Below, piece after piece: positions 16,619-25,460 of a stretch of 64,000 nt of DNA. This DNA comes from JAJDTQ01 sp963422385. Its GTDB lineage: Bacteria; Desulfobacterota; Binatia; UBA9968; JAJDTQ01. The translations under genes and the position numbers were made by a program. Below the pieces are notes generated by a model that was given only the letters and a program-made list of their open reading frames with translations, was not told the DNA's origin and ran no database searches. Within the stretch, counting starts at the first letter, position 1. Every line of letters begins with the position of its first letter. The DNA is taken from the NCBI GenBank assembly GCA_963422385.1, contig OY729432.1, positions 3,286,001 through 3,350,000 on the forward strand. The letters are read 5' to 3'.

Positions 16619-17581
16619 ACTACCCTGCTGGAAGCCAGGAACGTCAGCAAGCATTTTGCCGTGGCCAAGGGGTTGATCCTCGGCGGCAATCTGGGCTGGA
16701 TCCGGGCCGTGGAGGACGTCAGCTTTCATATAGACGGCGGCGAGACCCTGGGACTGGTGGGGGAGTCGGGTTGCGGCAAGAGCACCACGGCCAGGATGGT
16801 CCTGTTGCTGGAGCACCCCAGCGGCGGCGAGATCCTCTACCAGGGGGTCGGCCTGGAACGGATGTCGGGCAGCGACCTGCGGCACTACCGGAGCACCGTG
16901 CAGGCGGTGTTCCAGGATCCCCAGAGCTCCCTCAACCCCAGGATGCGGGTGGGCGACATCGTCGGCGAGCCCCTGGAGGTGAACGCCGGGCTTTCGCGAC
17001 AGGCGCTGCGCGAGCGGGTCGCGGAGGTCCTGAAGGACGTCAACATGGACGCGGCGTTTGCCCGGCTCTATCCCCACGAGTTCAGCGGTGGTCAGCGGCA
17101 GCGCATCGCTCTGGCCCGCGCCCTGGCCACCCATTCGCGATTGATCGTCCTGGACGAGCCGGTGGCTTCGCTCGATGCCTCCATCCGGAGCCAGATCATC
17201 AACCTCTTGAAGGACCTCCAGGACCAAAACGAACTGAGCTATCTGCTCATCACCCATGACCTGGCCGTGTCCCGGCACCTGAGCCACCGGGTGGCGGTCA
17301 TGTACCTGGGACGGATCGTCGAGGAAGGGAACGCGGATGCACTGTACGCCGAGCCCTTGCACCCCTACACCAAAGCGCTCATCGCCGCGGCCCTGCCGGT
17401 CCGGGGCGGGCAGGATGCGGACGAGATGGTCGTTGCCGGCGAGGTCCCCAACCCCATGAACCCGCCCTCCGGCTGCCGCTTCCACCCGCGCTGCCCTTTG
17501 GTCATGGCCCGGTGCGCGGAGGAGGAGCCACAACTCCAGGAGGCAGCCCCGGGGCGAAATGTGGCTTGCCATCTGTTCTAG
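16607..17581 (+). CDS. Peptide/nickel-type ABC transporter ATPase (DppF/OppF-like)
   Basis: 324 residues from ATG 16607 (MKRDTTLLEARNVSKHF). This is the normal OppF-type beginning. An upstream in-frame start at 16547 lies inside repeat copy A and has no support. Walker A GESGCGKST, Q-loop FQDPQSSLNPRM, signature FSGGQRQR, Walker B LIVLDEPVASLD, H-loop ITHDL and the C-terminal CRFHPRCPLVMARC cysteine cluster. It works as partner of the 15455 ATPase. The gene is bracketed by repeat copies A and B in opposite orientations, and the initiation codon is inside the right arm of copy A, so no ordinary ribosome-binding site precedes it. Confidence 0.93.
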   Translation: MKRDTTLLEARNVSKHFAVAKGLILGGNLGWIRAVEDVSFHIDGGETLGLVGESGCGKSTTARMVLLLEHPSGGEILYQGVGLERMSGSDLRHYRSTVQAVFQDPQSSLNPRMRVGDIVGEPLEVNAGLSRQALRERVAEVLKDVNMDAAFARLYPHEFSGGQRQRIALARALATHSRLIVLDEPVASLDASIRSQIINLLKDLQDQNELSYLLITHDLAVSRHLSHRVAVMYLGRIVEEGNADALYAEPLHPYTKALIAAALPVRGGQDADEMVVAGEVPNPMNPPSGCRFHPRCPLVMARCAEEEPQLQEAAPGRNVACHLF

Positions 17582-17591
17582 TGTGGTCTCC

Positions 17592-17728
17592 AATATGAAC
17601 CGTGGATAAGGTGCGCAGGACATTTCGCCGTCGGCAAGGCGCGACAACGAGCAGTAGCCAATGCCACGCGAGTCGGAGCAACGTAGCTGACGACGAAAAG
17701 GACCAGCAGATTATCCGCCGTTCATATG
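17592..17728 (+). repeat. Dispersed hairpin element, copy B (plus orientation)
   Basis: 137 bp. End repeats 17592-17609 and 17711-17728 pair at 15 of 18 positions around ATATGAAC and GGATAA. Core: GTGCGCAGGACATTTC, GCCGTCGGCAAGGCGCGA, AGTAGCCAATGCCACGCGA, GGAGCAACGTAGCTGACG, AAAAGGACCAGCAGATTA. This follows copies A and C block by block, but the end arms differ entirely in sequence from theirs. It lies between convergent genes (dppF-like and the Cys-less racemase-fold gene) and could serve as a bidirectional terminator. Confidence 0.85.
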
Positions 17729-17808
17729 CTGTGAAAGTACAATTTTCGTGCCTTCGGGATAGTCGTGCAGCGACCATGTATGAGGACCAATGGCAGGAAG
17801 CTGGTCGT

Positions 17809-18525
17809 CTAGTGTTCCCGCAGCAGCCGCCCGTAGCCGTTGATGCGGTCGTTCACGCCGGAGCGGCGCAGGGTCTCCCAGACGATGGCTTGTATCGCGA
17901 TGACCACGTTGATCCCGAGCTCTTGCTCCAGCGGCTCGATGATCTCGATGATACCCCAGTGGGGTGCGGGGATGTACAGGGTGTCGGCCTCGGGGTAGTC
18001 TCGATGGAGGGCCTCCGCCAGACCTTTCACCTCGTCCTGTGAGATGGTGGCGAGATCCGCGACGGTCTTCCGGGCGCCTCTGAACCCCATCAGATTGAAA
18101 CCGTAGTGGGTCACATACTCCGCGTGGAAGCCTTCCGGATCGGTGAAAGGGTGGAGGAGGATCAGCTTCTCGGCGCCCACGGCGCGCAGTGCGTTGACCT
18201 GCGCGGTGATGCTGGAGGTGACCGGGACGCCGATTTCCTCTTCGGTCTTGCGCATGGTCTCCTCCAGCCCGTTGTAGCCCATGGACAGGTTCAGCGGCAC
18301 GCCGCCGAAAACCATGATATCGACCCCGGCCTTGCCCATTTCCCGTGCCGCCTCCAGGGTCATTTCGACGCTTCGGGTCGTTTCCTTCTCGGTAAGCTGC
18401 TTGATGGCAAGGGTCGTGAGGACGAGCGTCACGCCTTCCGGAACCATCTTGTAGAATTCGTAGGGGAAGGTCTCCGTCAGGTAGGGCGGCGACGTATAGC
18501 CGATCCGGGCGCGATAACCGTACAT
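17809..18525 (-). CDS. Maleate isomerase/arylmalonate decarboxylase-fold protein without cysteines
   Basis: 238 residues. RIGYTSPP, LTTLAIKQLTEKE, IGVPVTSSITAQVNALRAVG and a C-terminal INVVIAIQAIVWETLRRSGV place it in the Asp/Glu racemase superfamily, near the maleate isomerase branch. The two catalytic cysteine positions read MVFGGVPLNL and LYIPAPHWGI, and the protein contains no cysteine at all. It therefore cannot use the usual Cys chemistry: it may be a binding protein or use another mechanism. It sits immediately downstream of the transporter permease gene (about 43 bases) on the same strand, so it is probably co-expressed with the uptake system. Confidence 0.8.
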   Translation of the reverse strand: MYGYRARIGYTSPPYLTETFPYEFYKMVPEGVTLVLTTLAIKQLTEKETTRSVEMTLEAAREMGKAGVDIMVFGGVPLNLSMGYNGLEETMRKTEEEIGVPVTSSITAQVNALRAVGAEKLILLHPFTDPEGFHAEYVTHYGFNLMGFRGARKTVADLATISQDEVKGLAEALHRDYPEADTLYIPAPHWGIIEIIEPLEQELGINVVIAIQAIVWETLRRSGVNDRINGYGRLLREH

Positions 18526-18568
18526 GTTGCAGCCTCCTCATGTGTGACCGGCGGCCACGGTTGTTGGC

Positions 18569-19459
18569 TCAAGTGAGATTCCGGGTCCTGGGGTCCAGGA
18601 AGTCCCGCAGCCAGTCCCCCAGAAGGTTGATGGAGAGCACCACCAGCACCAACGCCACGCCGGGGAAGAATGACAACCACCAGGCCGTGGCGATGTGGGA
18701 GCGCCCGTCCGCGATCATGGCCCCCCAGGAGGGAGTCGGCGGGGGAATGCCCGCCCCCAGGAAGCTCAACGAAGCCTCCACGATGATCACCCAACCCACC
18801 TGTAGGGTCGCCAGCACCACCAGCGGGTTGACGATGTTGGGGAAGATGTGTCGCTGGAGAATACGGAACGAGGAGCAGCCGGCCACCCGGGCAAGGGCCA
18901 CGAACTCCCGCTCCTTCCAGCTCAGCACCTCGCCGCGCACGAGCCGGGCGAACCTCGCCCACATGACGAGGCCCAGAACCAGGATGAGGTTCCTGAAGCT
19001 CGGGCCGAACACCACGGCGAACAGCAGTGCGATCAAGATGATGGGCAACGACAGCATGGCGTCGGTGGTGCGCATGATGAGGGTGTCGACCCAGCGGCCG
19101 TAGTAGCCGGAGATCAACCCCAGCAGGGTGCCGATGACGCCTCCGACGGCCACTGCCGCCAAACCCGCGGCAATGGATACGCGCGCGCCGTGGATGATGC
19201 GGCTGGTGATGTCCCGGCCCAGCCGGTCGGTGCCCAGCGGATGTGTCAGAGTACCGCCGTCCTGCCAGAAGGGTGGCAGCAAGCGAGCCCGAAGGGCGAT
19301 CTTGTTGGGCGGATAGGGCGCTACCACGTCTGCCAGCACCCCGAGCACGCCGAAGGTGACGAGGATCAGCAGGGGGAGCACCAGCAGCCTGCGCGCGCGG
19401 GTACGCACGGACCTGGGAAAATCGCTTCCCGCGGCCGCGGTGGTGTCCACGTCAGCCAT
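18569..19459 (-). CDS. ABC transporter permease (DppC/OppC-like)
   Basis: 296 residues with an N-terminal cytoplasmic segment, a membrane helix at about 25-46, a periplasmic loop with HPLGTDRLGRDITSRIIHG (the OppC N-terminal signature) and five further membrane helices. The EAA loop reads EREFVALARVAGCSSFRIL, the site that docks the ATPases. Inner-membrane channel subunit, partner of the permease at 19452. The genes overlap by eight bases, typical of coupled translation. Same-strand order is binding protein, DppB-like, DppC-like. Confidence 0.93.
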   Translation of the reverse strand: MADVDTTAAAGSDFPRSVRTRARRLLVLPLLILVTFGVLGVLADVVAPYPPNKIALRARLLPPFWQDGGTLTHPLGTDRLGRDITSRIIHGARVSIAAGLAAVAVGGVIGTLLGLISGYYGRWVDTLIMRTTDAMLSLPIILIALLFAVVFGPSFRNLILVLGLVMWARFARLVRGEVLSWKEREFVALARVAGCSSFRILQRHIFPNIVNPLVVLATLQVGWVIIVEASLSFLGAGIPPPTPSWGAMIADGRSHIATAWWLSFFPGVALVLVVLSINLLGDWLRDFLDPRTRNLT

Positions 19460-20375
19460 AGCGAATGCGGGGATCGATGTAGGCGTACAGGATATCCACC
19501 AGAAGATTGCCCGCCAGAATAATGGTGGACACCAGCAGCACCACGCCCTGGATCACCGGGTAGTCGCGCCACTGGACCGCCTCGAACGCCAGCCGGCCGA
19601 TGCCCGGCCAGGCGAACACGGTCTCCACCACCACGCTGCCGGCCATCAGGATGCCGAAATAGAACCCGACAAACGTCACTACCGGGATCAATGCATTCTT
19701 GAACGCGTGCTTCCATGTGACCACGGATTCGGCCAGCCCCTTGAGGCGGGCGAACTTGACGTACTCGCTGTCCAGCACGTCCAGCATGGAACCGCGCAGG
19801 AGCCGGACCACGCCCGCCAGCATGAAGCCGAAAAGGCCCAGGGTCACGGCCGGCAGGACGTAGGACTCGATCCCTTCCTTGCGTCCGGCCGGGAGGACAT
19901 CGAAGTGGACGGCGAAGATGGATATCAGCACGATGCCCGCCCAGAAGGTGGGTACGGACTGGCCGAGCAGCGCCACGGTGCGGGCTCCCAAGTCCCAGAA
20001 CCCGCCTTTTCGCGTTGCGGCCACAACCCCCAGAGGCAATGCCATCAGCAGGGCCATGGCGGTGGAGAAGCTCACCAGCTTCAGGGTGTTGGGAAGCCGG
20101 TGGCCGATGAGCTCGGCCACCGGCTTGCGGGTCCGGATCGAAGTGCCCAGGTCGGCGTACAGCAGACGCTGCACGAAACGCCCGTACTGGACGTACACGG
20201 GCTGGTCCAGGCCAAGCTCCCGGCTCATTTCGTCCTGGATCTCGGCCGAGGCATCGATGGGCAGCATCACGTCCAGCGGGTTTCCCGTGAGCCTCGCCAG
20301 GGCGAACACCAGCAGGCTGATCACCAGCAACGTGACGAGGCACTGGACCAGCCTGCCGGCGATGTAACGTTGCAT
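19452..20375 (-). CDS. ABC transporter permease (DppB/OppB-like)
   Basis: 307 residues from ATG 20375 (MQRYIAGRLVQCLVTLLVIS). The longer frame reading in from 20681 overlaps the binding-protein gene in another phase and is rejected. Six membrane helices, with GNPLDVMLP after the first helix and the EAA loop SEYVKFARLKGLAESVV. Forms the translocation pore with the 18569 permease. The short space (about 40 bases) from the binding-protein stop indicates one transcript. Confidence 0.93.
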   Translation of the reverse strand: MQRYIAGRLVQCLVTLLVISLLVFALARLTGNPLDVMLPIDASAEIQDEMSRELGLDQPVYVQYGRFVQRLLYADLGTSIRTRKPVAELIGHRLPNTLKLVSFSTAMALLMALPLGVVAATRKGGFWDLGARTVALLGQSVPTFWAGIVLISIFAVHFDVLPAGRKEGIESYVLPAVTLGLFGFMLAGVVRLLRGSMLDVLDSEYVKFARLKGLAESVVTWKHAFKNALIPVVTFVGFYFGILMAGSVVVETVFAWPGIGRLAFEAVQWRDYPVIQGVVLLVSTIILAGNLLVDILYAYIDPRIRYG

Positions 20376-20416
20376 CGAATCCGCGGTTGTGAGCTGGAAT
20401 TTTCTCTCGCTCGCGG

Positions 20417-22000
20417 CTATTTCACCGGGGTCGCGGTCACCAGGCTGGGCTCGATGTAACCCCGGTGGGGCCGCAACCGGATGCCGGTCACGCCGTTGCC
20501 GTAGGCCCAGAGGATCCCCTTGACGTCGGCGATGGGCACGCCCCGATAGTCGCGGTGGAGCACCTCGTAGGCCTTCTTCACCTGTGCCGCAATGCCGTCG
20601 ATGGTGGCCTCGCCTGCCGCTTGCCTGGCGATGTCGTCGACGTTGTCGGCCATCTTGATGATCCTGCCGCTGGCCGACCACCAGATACGCAGATCATCGG
20701 AGCCGTTGAGACGTCCGGTGGTCGCGAAGGTACCGGCCTGCCCCACGATCCTGGGAGACTGCGGGTTGGCGATGTAGAGCGGACGAAACGCCCCGATGTC
20801 GGTGGGGACGATGCTCGTCCTGACCCCGATGACTTCCCAGTATCCGGCCACGATCTCGGCAAGCTGGCGGTACTGGGTGAAGCCGCCCGTGGGCAACGCG
20901 AACAGCTTGATGGAGAACCCGTTGGGGTGGCCGGCTTCCGCCAGCAGCTTCCTGGCTTTTGCCGGGTCGTAGGGATACGGCTTCAGGTCCGTGGGAAACC
21001 CGATGGAGATGGGGGAGATGGGGAACACCGCCGCCGGCGTACCCTTGCCGTGGAACAGGGTCTGAACGATTTCCGCCCTGTCGATGGCCAGGTTCAGGGC
21101 TTGGCGCACACGGGCGTCCTTCACCGGGCCGGCCTTGTCGTAGTAGGTCGCATAGAGGTGGAGCCGCACCGACGTGGGCTGCGGGTCCTCGGCGATCCTG
21201 AAGCCCGCCTTGGCCACGTCGGGAACCTCGTCGAGGGAGATCCGCGCCACGTCCACCTGACCGGTCTTGAGCATGGCCACGCGCGTGGAGGCCTCGGGTA
21301 CCAGCACGGTGCGGAGACGGTCGAACCGGGGAGGCATGCGCCAGTGGTCCTTCACGGCCTCGAACTCGACGAAGTTGCCCACTTCGTGCTTGACGAACTT
21401 CCAGGCGCCGGTGCCCACGGGCTTCTGGGCGAAGCCGTCCCAGCCGACCTTCTTGATGTAAGCCTTGGGGAGCACGATGCCCTCGATGCCGGGCTGATTG
21501 GACACGTCATAGGGAAAGGTGGGCCACGGTCTCGCCGTGACGATTTTCACCGTGTGGCGGCCGATGACCTGAACCTCCTTGATGCCCTTGCGGAACTGCC
21601 TCACACGCGAACTCTTGGCCTTGGGCCGGCGGAAACCCTCCATGAGGGTGAACTGCGCGTCCTCGGCGGTCATCTCGCTGCCGTCGTGAAACTTGACATC
21701 GGGCCTCAGCTTGAAAGTCCAGGACGTTCCGTCCGTCCCGGGCTTCCAGCTCAGGGCCAGCCCCGGCGTGAGCTTGCCGCCGGCGTCCACCTCGGTGAGC
21801 CAGTCCCACAGCGGCCCCACCAGTCCGAGTGAGGCGCTGATGGAGGTGCGGGTGGGGTCCATGGATTCCTCACCGAAGCTCCCGGCGGCGTACCGCAACG
21901 TGCTCCCGGACTCGGCTGCATGCACCGGCACGCCCGCAGGCAACGCCAGGAAGACCGCGAGAACCACGAATTGAAAGAGCCTTTTTGAAGCGTTCAGCAT
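20417..22000 (-). CDS. Extracellular solute-binding protein, family 5
   Basis: 527 residues from ATG 22000, preceded by AGGAGGG. A clear Sec signal peptide is MLNASKRLFQFVVLAVFLAL ... GVPVHAA followed by the mature ESGSTLRYA. The SBP_bac_5 pattern includes GLVGPLWDWLTEVDAGGKLTPG, LRPDVKFHDGSEMTAEDAQFT and the central DARVRQALNLAIDRAEI. Periplasmic receptor of the transporter encoded by the two following genes and the two plus-strand ATPases. The ligand could be a peptide, opine or aromatic-containing oligomer and is not deducible. First gene of its operon. Confidence 0.93.
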   Translation of the reverse strand: MLNASKRLFQFVVLAVFLALPAGVPVHAAESGSTLRYAAGSFGEESMDPTRTSISASLGLVGPLWDWLTEVDAGGKLTPGLALSWKPGTDGTSWTFKLRPDVKFHDGSEMTAEDAQFTLMEGFRRPKAKSSRVRQFRKGIKEVQVIGRHTVKIVTARPWPTFPYDVSNQPGIEGIVLPKAYIKKVGWDGFAQKPVGTGAWKFVKHEVGNFVEFEAVKDHWRMPPRFDRLRTVLVPEASTRVAMLKTGQVDVARISLDEVPDVAKAGFRIAEDPQPTSVRLHLYATYYDKAGPVKDARVRQALNLAIDRAEIVQTLFHGKGTPAAVFPISPISIGFPTDLKPYPYDPAKARKLLAEAGHPNGFSIKLFALPTGGFTQYRQLAEIVAGYWEVIGVRTSIVPTDIGAFRPLYIANPQSPRIVGQAGTFATTGRLNGSDDLRIWWSASGRIIKMADNVDDIARQAAGEATIDGIAAQVKKAYEVLHRDYRGVPIADVKGILWAYGNGVTGIRLRPHRGYIEPSLVTATPVK

Positions 22001-22193
22001 GGTAAATCCCTCCTGCTGGCAATTCGGCTGGACAGCCCTTGTCTTCCACCCAAGCCGGTAGTCTGCTTCACGGGCCCGCACATTACTCCGGATGAAGTTG
22101 TGCTGCAAGAGCCGGTGACGCCGGTACGACAGTGCGGGCACCGGCGGTGGCAGGCTTGACCCGGCCTCCCATCCCTGACACTGACTTGTTGAA

Positions 22194-22937
22194 ATGCACC
22201 TCGAAGCCCTCTTGATCATCTTTGTCGCGCTGGGCGCCGGTGCATTCTCAAAAGGAGCCACGGGGATGGGCCTTCCGCTCATCGCCGTTCCCATCATGGC
22301 GGGCTTCCTGGGAGCCCAGCAGGCGGTCATCGTCGTCACCATTCCCAACATGGTGAGCAACTTCTGGATCATGTGGTCCTACCGTTCCAGGTTCCACACC
22401 GTGCCGGGGCTCGCCTTCGCTACCATGGCGGGCGCCCTGGGCGTGGCCGGCGGCACCTGGTTCCTGGCCACTGCCGACGAGCGCATGCTGACCCTCGTGC
22501 TGGCGGTTTGTGTGGGCGCTTACCTGCTGCTGCTGGCCTTCCGGATCGAACTGCGCTTCACCGGTCGATCCGGCCGAGTCCTCTCACCGGTCATCGCCGT
22601 CTTGGCCGGTGTCTCCCAAGGCGCAGCCGGCATGTCCAGCGCGGTGGTGGCGGCGTGGGTGCGCGCGTTCCAACTGGAGAAGGAGGCGTACATCTTCGCG
22701 GCGTCGACGATGTTTCTGGGCCTCACCACCATGCATTTCCTCTTTGTCCTGGCCGCCGGCCTGCTCGATCAGGAGCGTCTCGGCCAGGGCGTGCTCGCGC
22801 TCATCCCCATAGCGCTGTTCCTGCCCCTGGGCATGCGGGTGACTCCCCACATCAGCAGGCAATGGTTCAACCGCGTCATCGTGACCCTGATCATCGTGAT
22901 GGAGGTCAAGCTGATCTGGCAGGGTGTAGCGGGGTAG
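22194..22937 (+). CDS. TauE/SafE (TSUP) family membrane permease
   Basis: 247 residues, about eight hydrophobic segments in two similar halves. The first half begins FVALGAGAFSKGATGMGLPLIAVP and the second VIAVLAGVSQGAAGMSSAVVAAW: the internal duplication and Gly-rich entry helices are typical of TSUP transporters, which move sulfite, sulfoacetate or other organosulfur anions. Transcribed divergently from the binding-protein gene across 193 bases. No sulfur-metabolism gene is adjacent, so the substrate is open. Confidence 0.88.
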   Translation: MHLEALLIIFVALGAGAFSKGATGMGLPLIAVPIMAGFLGAQQAVIVVTIPNMVSNFWIMWSYRSRFHTVPGLAFATMAGALGVAGGTWFLATADERMLTLVLAVCVGAYLLLLAFRIELRFTGRSGRVLSPVIAVLAGVSQGAAGMSSAVVAAWVRAFQLEKEAYIFAASTMFLGLTTMHFLFVLAAGLLDQERLGQGVLALIPIALFLPLGMRVTPHISRQWFNRVIVTLIIVMEVKLIWQGVAG

Positions 22938-23002
22938 CGGACACCCCGAGGCCGTGGTGGCGTGAGACGCCGCGAAACGTCACCCCGTGCACGCCGAACG
23001 TC

Positions 23003-23023
23003 ATCCCGGACTTGATCCGGGAT
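23003..23023. repeat. REP-like palindrome
   Basis: ATCCCGGA-CTTGA-TCCGGGAT is an 8-bp stem with a 5-base loop followed by CCAGGGG. This word is widespread in alphaproteobacterial and other GC-rich genomes. It lies between convergent genes (TSUP permease and argC) and may help end transcription. Confidence 0.7.
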
Positions 23024-23046
23024 CCAGGGGAGGATGGGGCCGGGTA

Positions 23047-24003
23047 TCAGTCCGGCAGGTGCGCGGTCTCGGGAAGGCCGAGCATCAGATTCAGGTTCTG
23101 GATGGCCACGCCGCTGGCGCCCTTGCCCAGGTTGTCGAGAAGAGCCACCAGCAAGGTGTGGCCGGAAGGGTGGGGCAGCACGTGAAGCTCCACGACGTTG
23201 GTGTCGTTGCATGCCCGCGGGTCGAGGCTCTGATCCTGCACCTCGCGCGGGTCCGGATGATGCACCACCCGGACGAAAGGCTCCCCGTTATAGCGTTCCC
23301 GAAGACAGTCCGGGATCGCTGTGCCGGTTCCGCCCATGGGCACCATGCCGAGATGAATCGGCACCTCCACCCGCATGCCGCAGCGGAACGGTCCAACCGC
23401 CGGCACGAACTGCGGCTCGACGGTCAGACCGCTGTAGGCCAGCATCTCGGGGATATGCTTGTGCCGCGCACCCAGGGCATAGGGCGCCTCGTAGGGCAGT
23501 GATCTCATGCCCTGCTCCGGGCTCTCCCATTTCTCGATCAATCCGCGTCCGCCGCCGGAGTAGCCCGACAGGGCATGGATGGAAACCGGGGCGTCGTGAG
23601 GCAGCAGTCCCGCATCCACCAGCGGCCGCGTCAGCAAGATGAAAGCAGAGGGGTAACAACCGGGGTTGGCCACGAAGCGGGCTTCCCGTATGGCGACCCG
23701 CCGCGTCGCATCGAGCTCCGGGAGCCCGTAGGTCCATCCCGCTGCCACACGATGAGCGGTGCTGGCGTCGATGAGCCGGGCGCCGCACTCCGCGGCCCAT
23801 TGGGCCGCCTCCCGCGCGGCCTCGTCGGGCAGGCACAGCACCGTCAGGTCCGCCGCCTCCATGGCCGCGCGCCGGGCCGCTGCGTCCTTGCGCTGATCAT
23901 CGTCCAGGGTAGACAACTCGATGTCGCGCCGGCCCGCAAGCCAGTCACGTATGCGCAGGCCGGTGGTGCCCACGTGGCCGTCTATGTGGACTTTGGGTGG
24001 CAT
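23047..24003 (-). CDS. argC: N-acetyl-gamma-glutamyl-phosphate reductase, short form
   Basis: 318 residues of type 2 ArgC, which is shorter than the roughly 340-residue type 1. The N-terminal Rossmann segment is VHIDGHVGTTGLRI, the active-site Cys116 is in NPGCYPSAF, and HALSGYSGGGRG follows. HPSGHTLLVALLDNLGKGASGVAIQNLNLMLG is the conserved C-terminal strand-helix. It reduces N-acetyl-glutamyl phosphate in arginine synthesis. No other arg gene is present in the window, so it is isolated from its pathway. Confidence 0.93.
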   Translation of the reverse strand: MPPKVHIDGHVGTTGLRIRDWLAGRRDIELSTLDDDQRKDAAARRAAMEAADLTVLCLPDEAAREAAQWAAECGARLIDASTAHRVAAGWTYGLPELDATRRVAIREARFVANPGCYPSAFILLTRPLVDAGLLPHDAPVSIHALSGYSGGGRGLIEKWESPEQGMRSLPYEAPYALGARHKHIPEMLAYSGLTVEPQFVPAVGPFRCGMRVEVPIHLGMVPMGGTGTAIPDCLRERYNGEPFVRVVHHPDPREVQDQSLDPRACNDTNVVELHVLPHPSGHTLLVALLDNLGKGASGVAIQNLNLMLGLPETAHLPD

Positions 24004-24157
24004 GATGTTGGCTCGGACCGTGCCTTCCCAGTTGAATTTACCAGAAATCTTTCAATATTGGCACGGAGACCCGGGATGTCCGTGCCTGTTGGTCCCGTGT
24101 TCCAATGGACCACGTGGTCGTATCAGACACCCCCGGATCCGTTAGGGAATTGTCCGA

Positions 24158-24655
24158 TCAAACCGTGCTGCGCAAGTGCTGGATCATTGCAGCGACCTGC
24201 TGATTCACGTTGAACGGGACAAGCTCGACGTTTGAGTGTGCTCGGGTAAACACCCGAAACACCTCGTCAGCGAAGCCCTGGCCGATCCGTTCGACTCCGG
24301 TGAAGTCCAATATCACTTTCCTGAAGCGGTCAAAACGCGTCAACAGACGCTTGGCTTGTGAGCGCGATATCAAGCCAACTGGCACGACGGTTTTCGAAAA
24401 TCCGTCATCTCCATCCTCCGAATGCTCATCGAACACTTGCTTCAGAGTGTTCCGAGTGTCGTTGTCCAGTTCAAGGACCACCAAATTGCCGCGAAATTCC
24501 GGGGTTTCCTGGATCCGATCCTCCCGTGTACGGCTGTCGTATGCGAGAAAGACATTGCGAGAAAGAATATCGAACCCGTCGAACAACCGTGACGTAAAGA
24601 AGATGCCTTCGCCCGTGTGGTTCTCGGGGTCAGTAGTCGGTTTCCCCTTGGCCAA
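24158..24655 (-). CDS. STAS-like DUF4325 domain protein
   Basis: 165 residues from a TTG codon at 24655. The C-terminal half, SRSQAKRLLTRFDRFRKVIL ... FTGVERIGQGFADEVFRVFT and the final QQVAAMIQHLR, is the DUF4325 pattern, a STAS-like fold often fused to a histidine-kinase-type ATPase or to an HTH. The N-terminal 90 residues are not recognisable. The same frame stays open upstream to a stop near 24838 without ATG, so the gene may be truncated at its 5' end or may start at the TTG. No kinase or defence gene is adjacent. Confidence 0.6.
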   Translation of the reverse strand: MAKGKPTTDPENHTGEGIFFTSRLFDGFDILSRNVFLAYDSRTREDRIQETPEFRGNLVVLELDNDTRNTLKQVFDEHSEDGDDGFSKTVVPVGLISRSQAKRLLTRFDRFRKVILDFTGVERIGQGFADEVFRVFTRAHSNVELVPFNVNQQVAAMIQHLRSTV

Positions 24656-24897
24656 TTCGAGAACCGCATGCCGTTCGTCGTCAAGTCCTGGCTCTCTGTG
24701 GTCGGTGCGGGTCCAATCGTCCTCCTGGGAGGGACCGGCCGCTAGGGGTTGGTCGAACCATGGCGCGCAACTCAGACGGGGAACAAGGTTCGTGGCTTTA
24801 CGGCTTTCCCGGAAATTGCTAATTTTGCTGTAAATTCAACGGTCCGTGTCCGCATGGCCGCGGCGCGGGCGATCCCGGGAGATTCAAGGAGGAGAGA

Positions 24898-25401
24898 ATG
24901 GACGCCGATGCCAGGAAGACCGCGCTACGCATGATTCCCTACGGTTTGTATGTGTTGACGAGCGAAGCCAGAGACGGCCGGGTGGCCGCGGCCACTGTGA
25001 ACTGGGTGACACAGGCGTCCTTCGCGCCTCCTCTGGTGGCGGTGGGAGTCAAGGCGGACTCGGGGGCGCATGATATCATCAAGGAATCCGGAAGCTTTGC
25101 GCTGAACGTGCTGGGCAAGGGGCAGCAGGGTCAGGCCTTCACTTTCTTCAAGTCACTGGAACGGGAAGGGGACACCATCGGCGGTGAGGCTTTCTCCGCC
25201 GGCGCGACGGGCGCTCCGGTGCTGGCCAATGCGCCAGCATTCGTGGAGTGCAAGCTCGTGGATACCGTGGAGAAGGGCGACCATTCCGTGTTCATCGGAG
25301 AGGTGGTGGAGGCCGGCGTCAGGGCCGAGATCTCGGGCCGCGCGGATGACGCCACGCTCCTTCTCAAGGATCTGGGAGAGAAGACCTTCTACGGCGGCTG
25401 A
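24898..25401 (+). CDS. Flavin reductase-domain protein
   Basis: 167 residues with the FMN-binding split-barrel flavin reductase pattern: IPYGLYVLTSEARDG, AATVNWVTQASFAPPLVAVG, GSFALNVLGKGQQGQAF and DHSVFIGEVVEAG. The enzyme reduces FMN/FAD for a monooxygenase or acts as a flavoprotein on its own. AAGGAGGAG lies before the ATG. Followed by a glycolate oxidase remnant. An LLM-type oxygenase that would need reduced flavin is encoded at 41351. Confidence 0.88.
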   Translation: MDADARKTALRMIPYGLYVLTSEARDGRVAAATVNWVTQASFAPPLVAVGVKADSGAHDIIKESGSFALNVLGKGQQGQAFTFFKSLEREGDTIGGEAFSAGATGAPVLANAPAFVECKLVDTVEKGDHSVFIGEVVEAGVRAEISGRADDATLLLKDLGEKTFYGG

Positions 25402-25460
25402 CGTCCGTAGCCGGAGAGCCATCGAACGGCGGGGACCTTTGGCAACGCCTGCCCCGGAAG

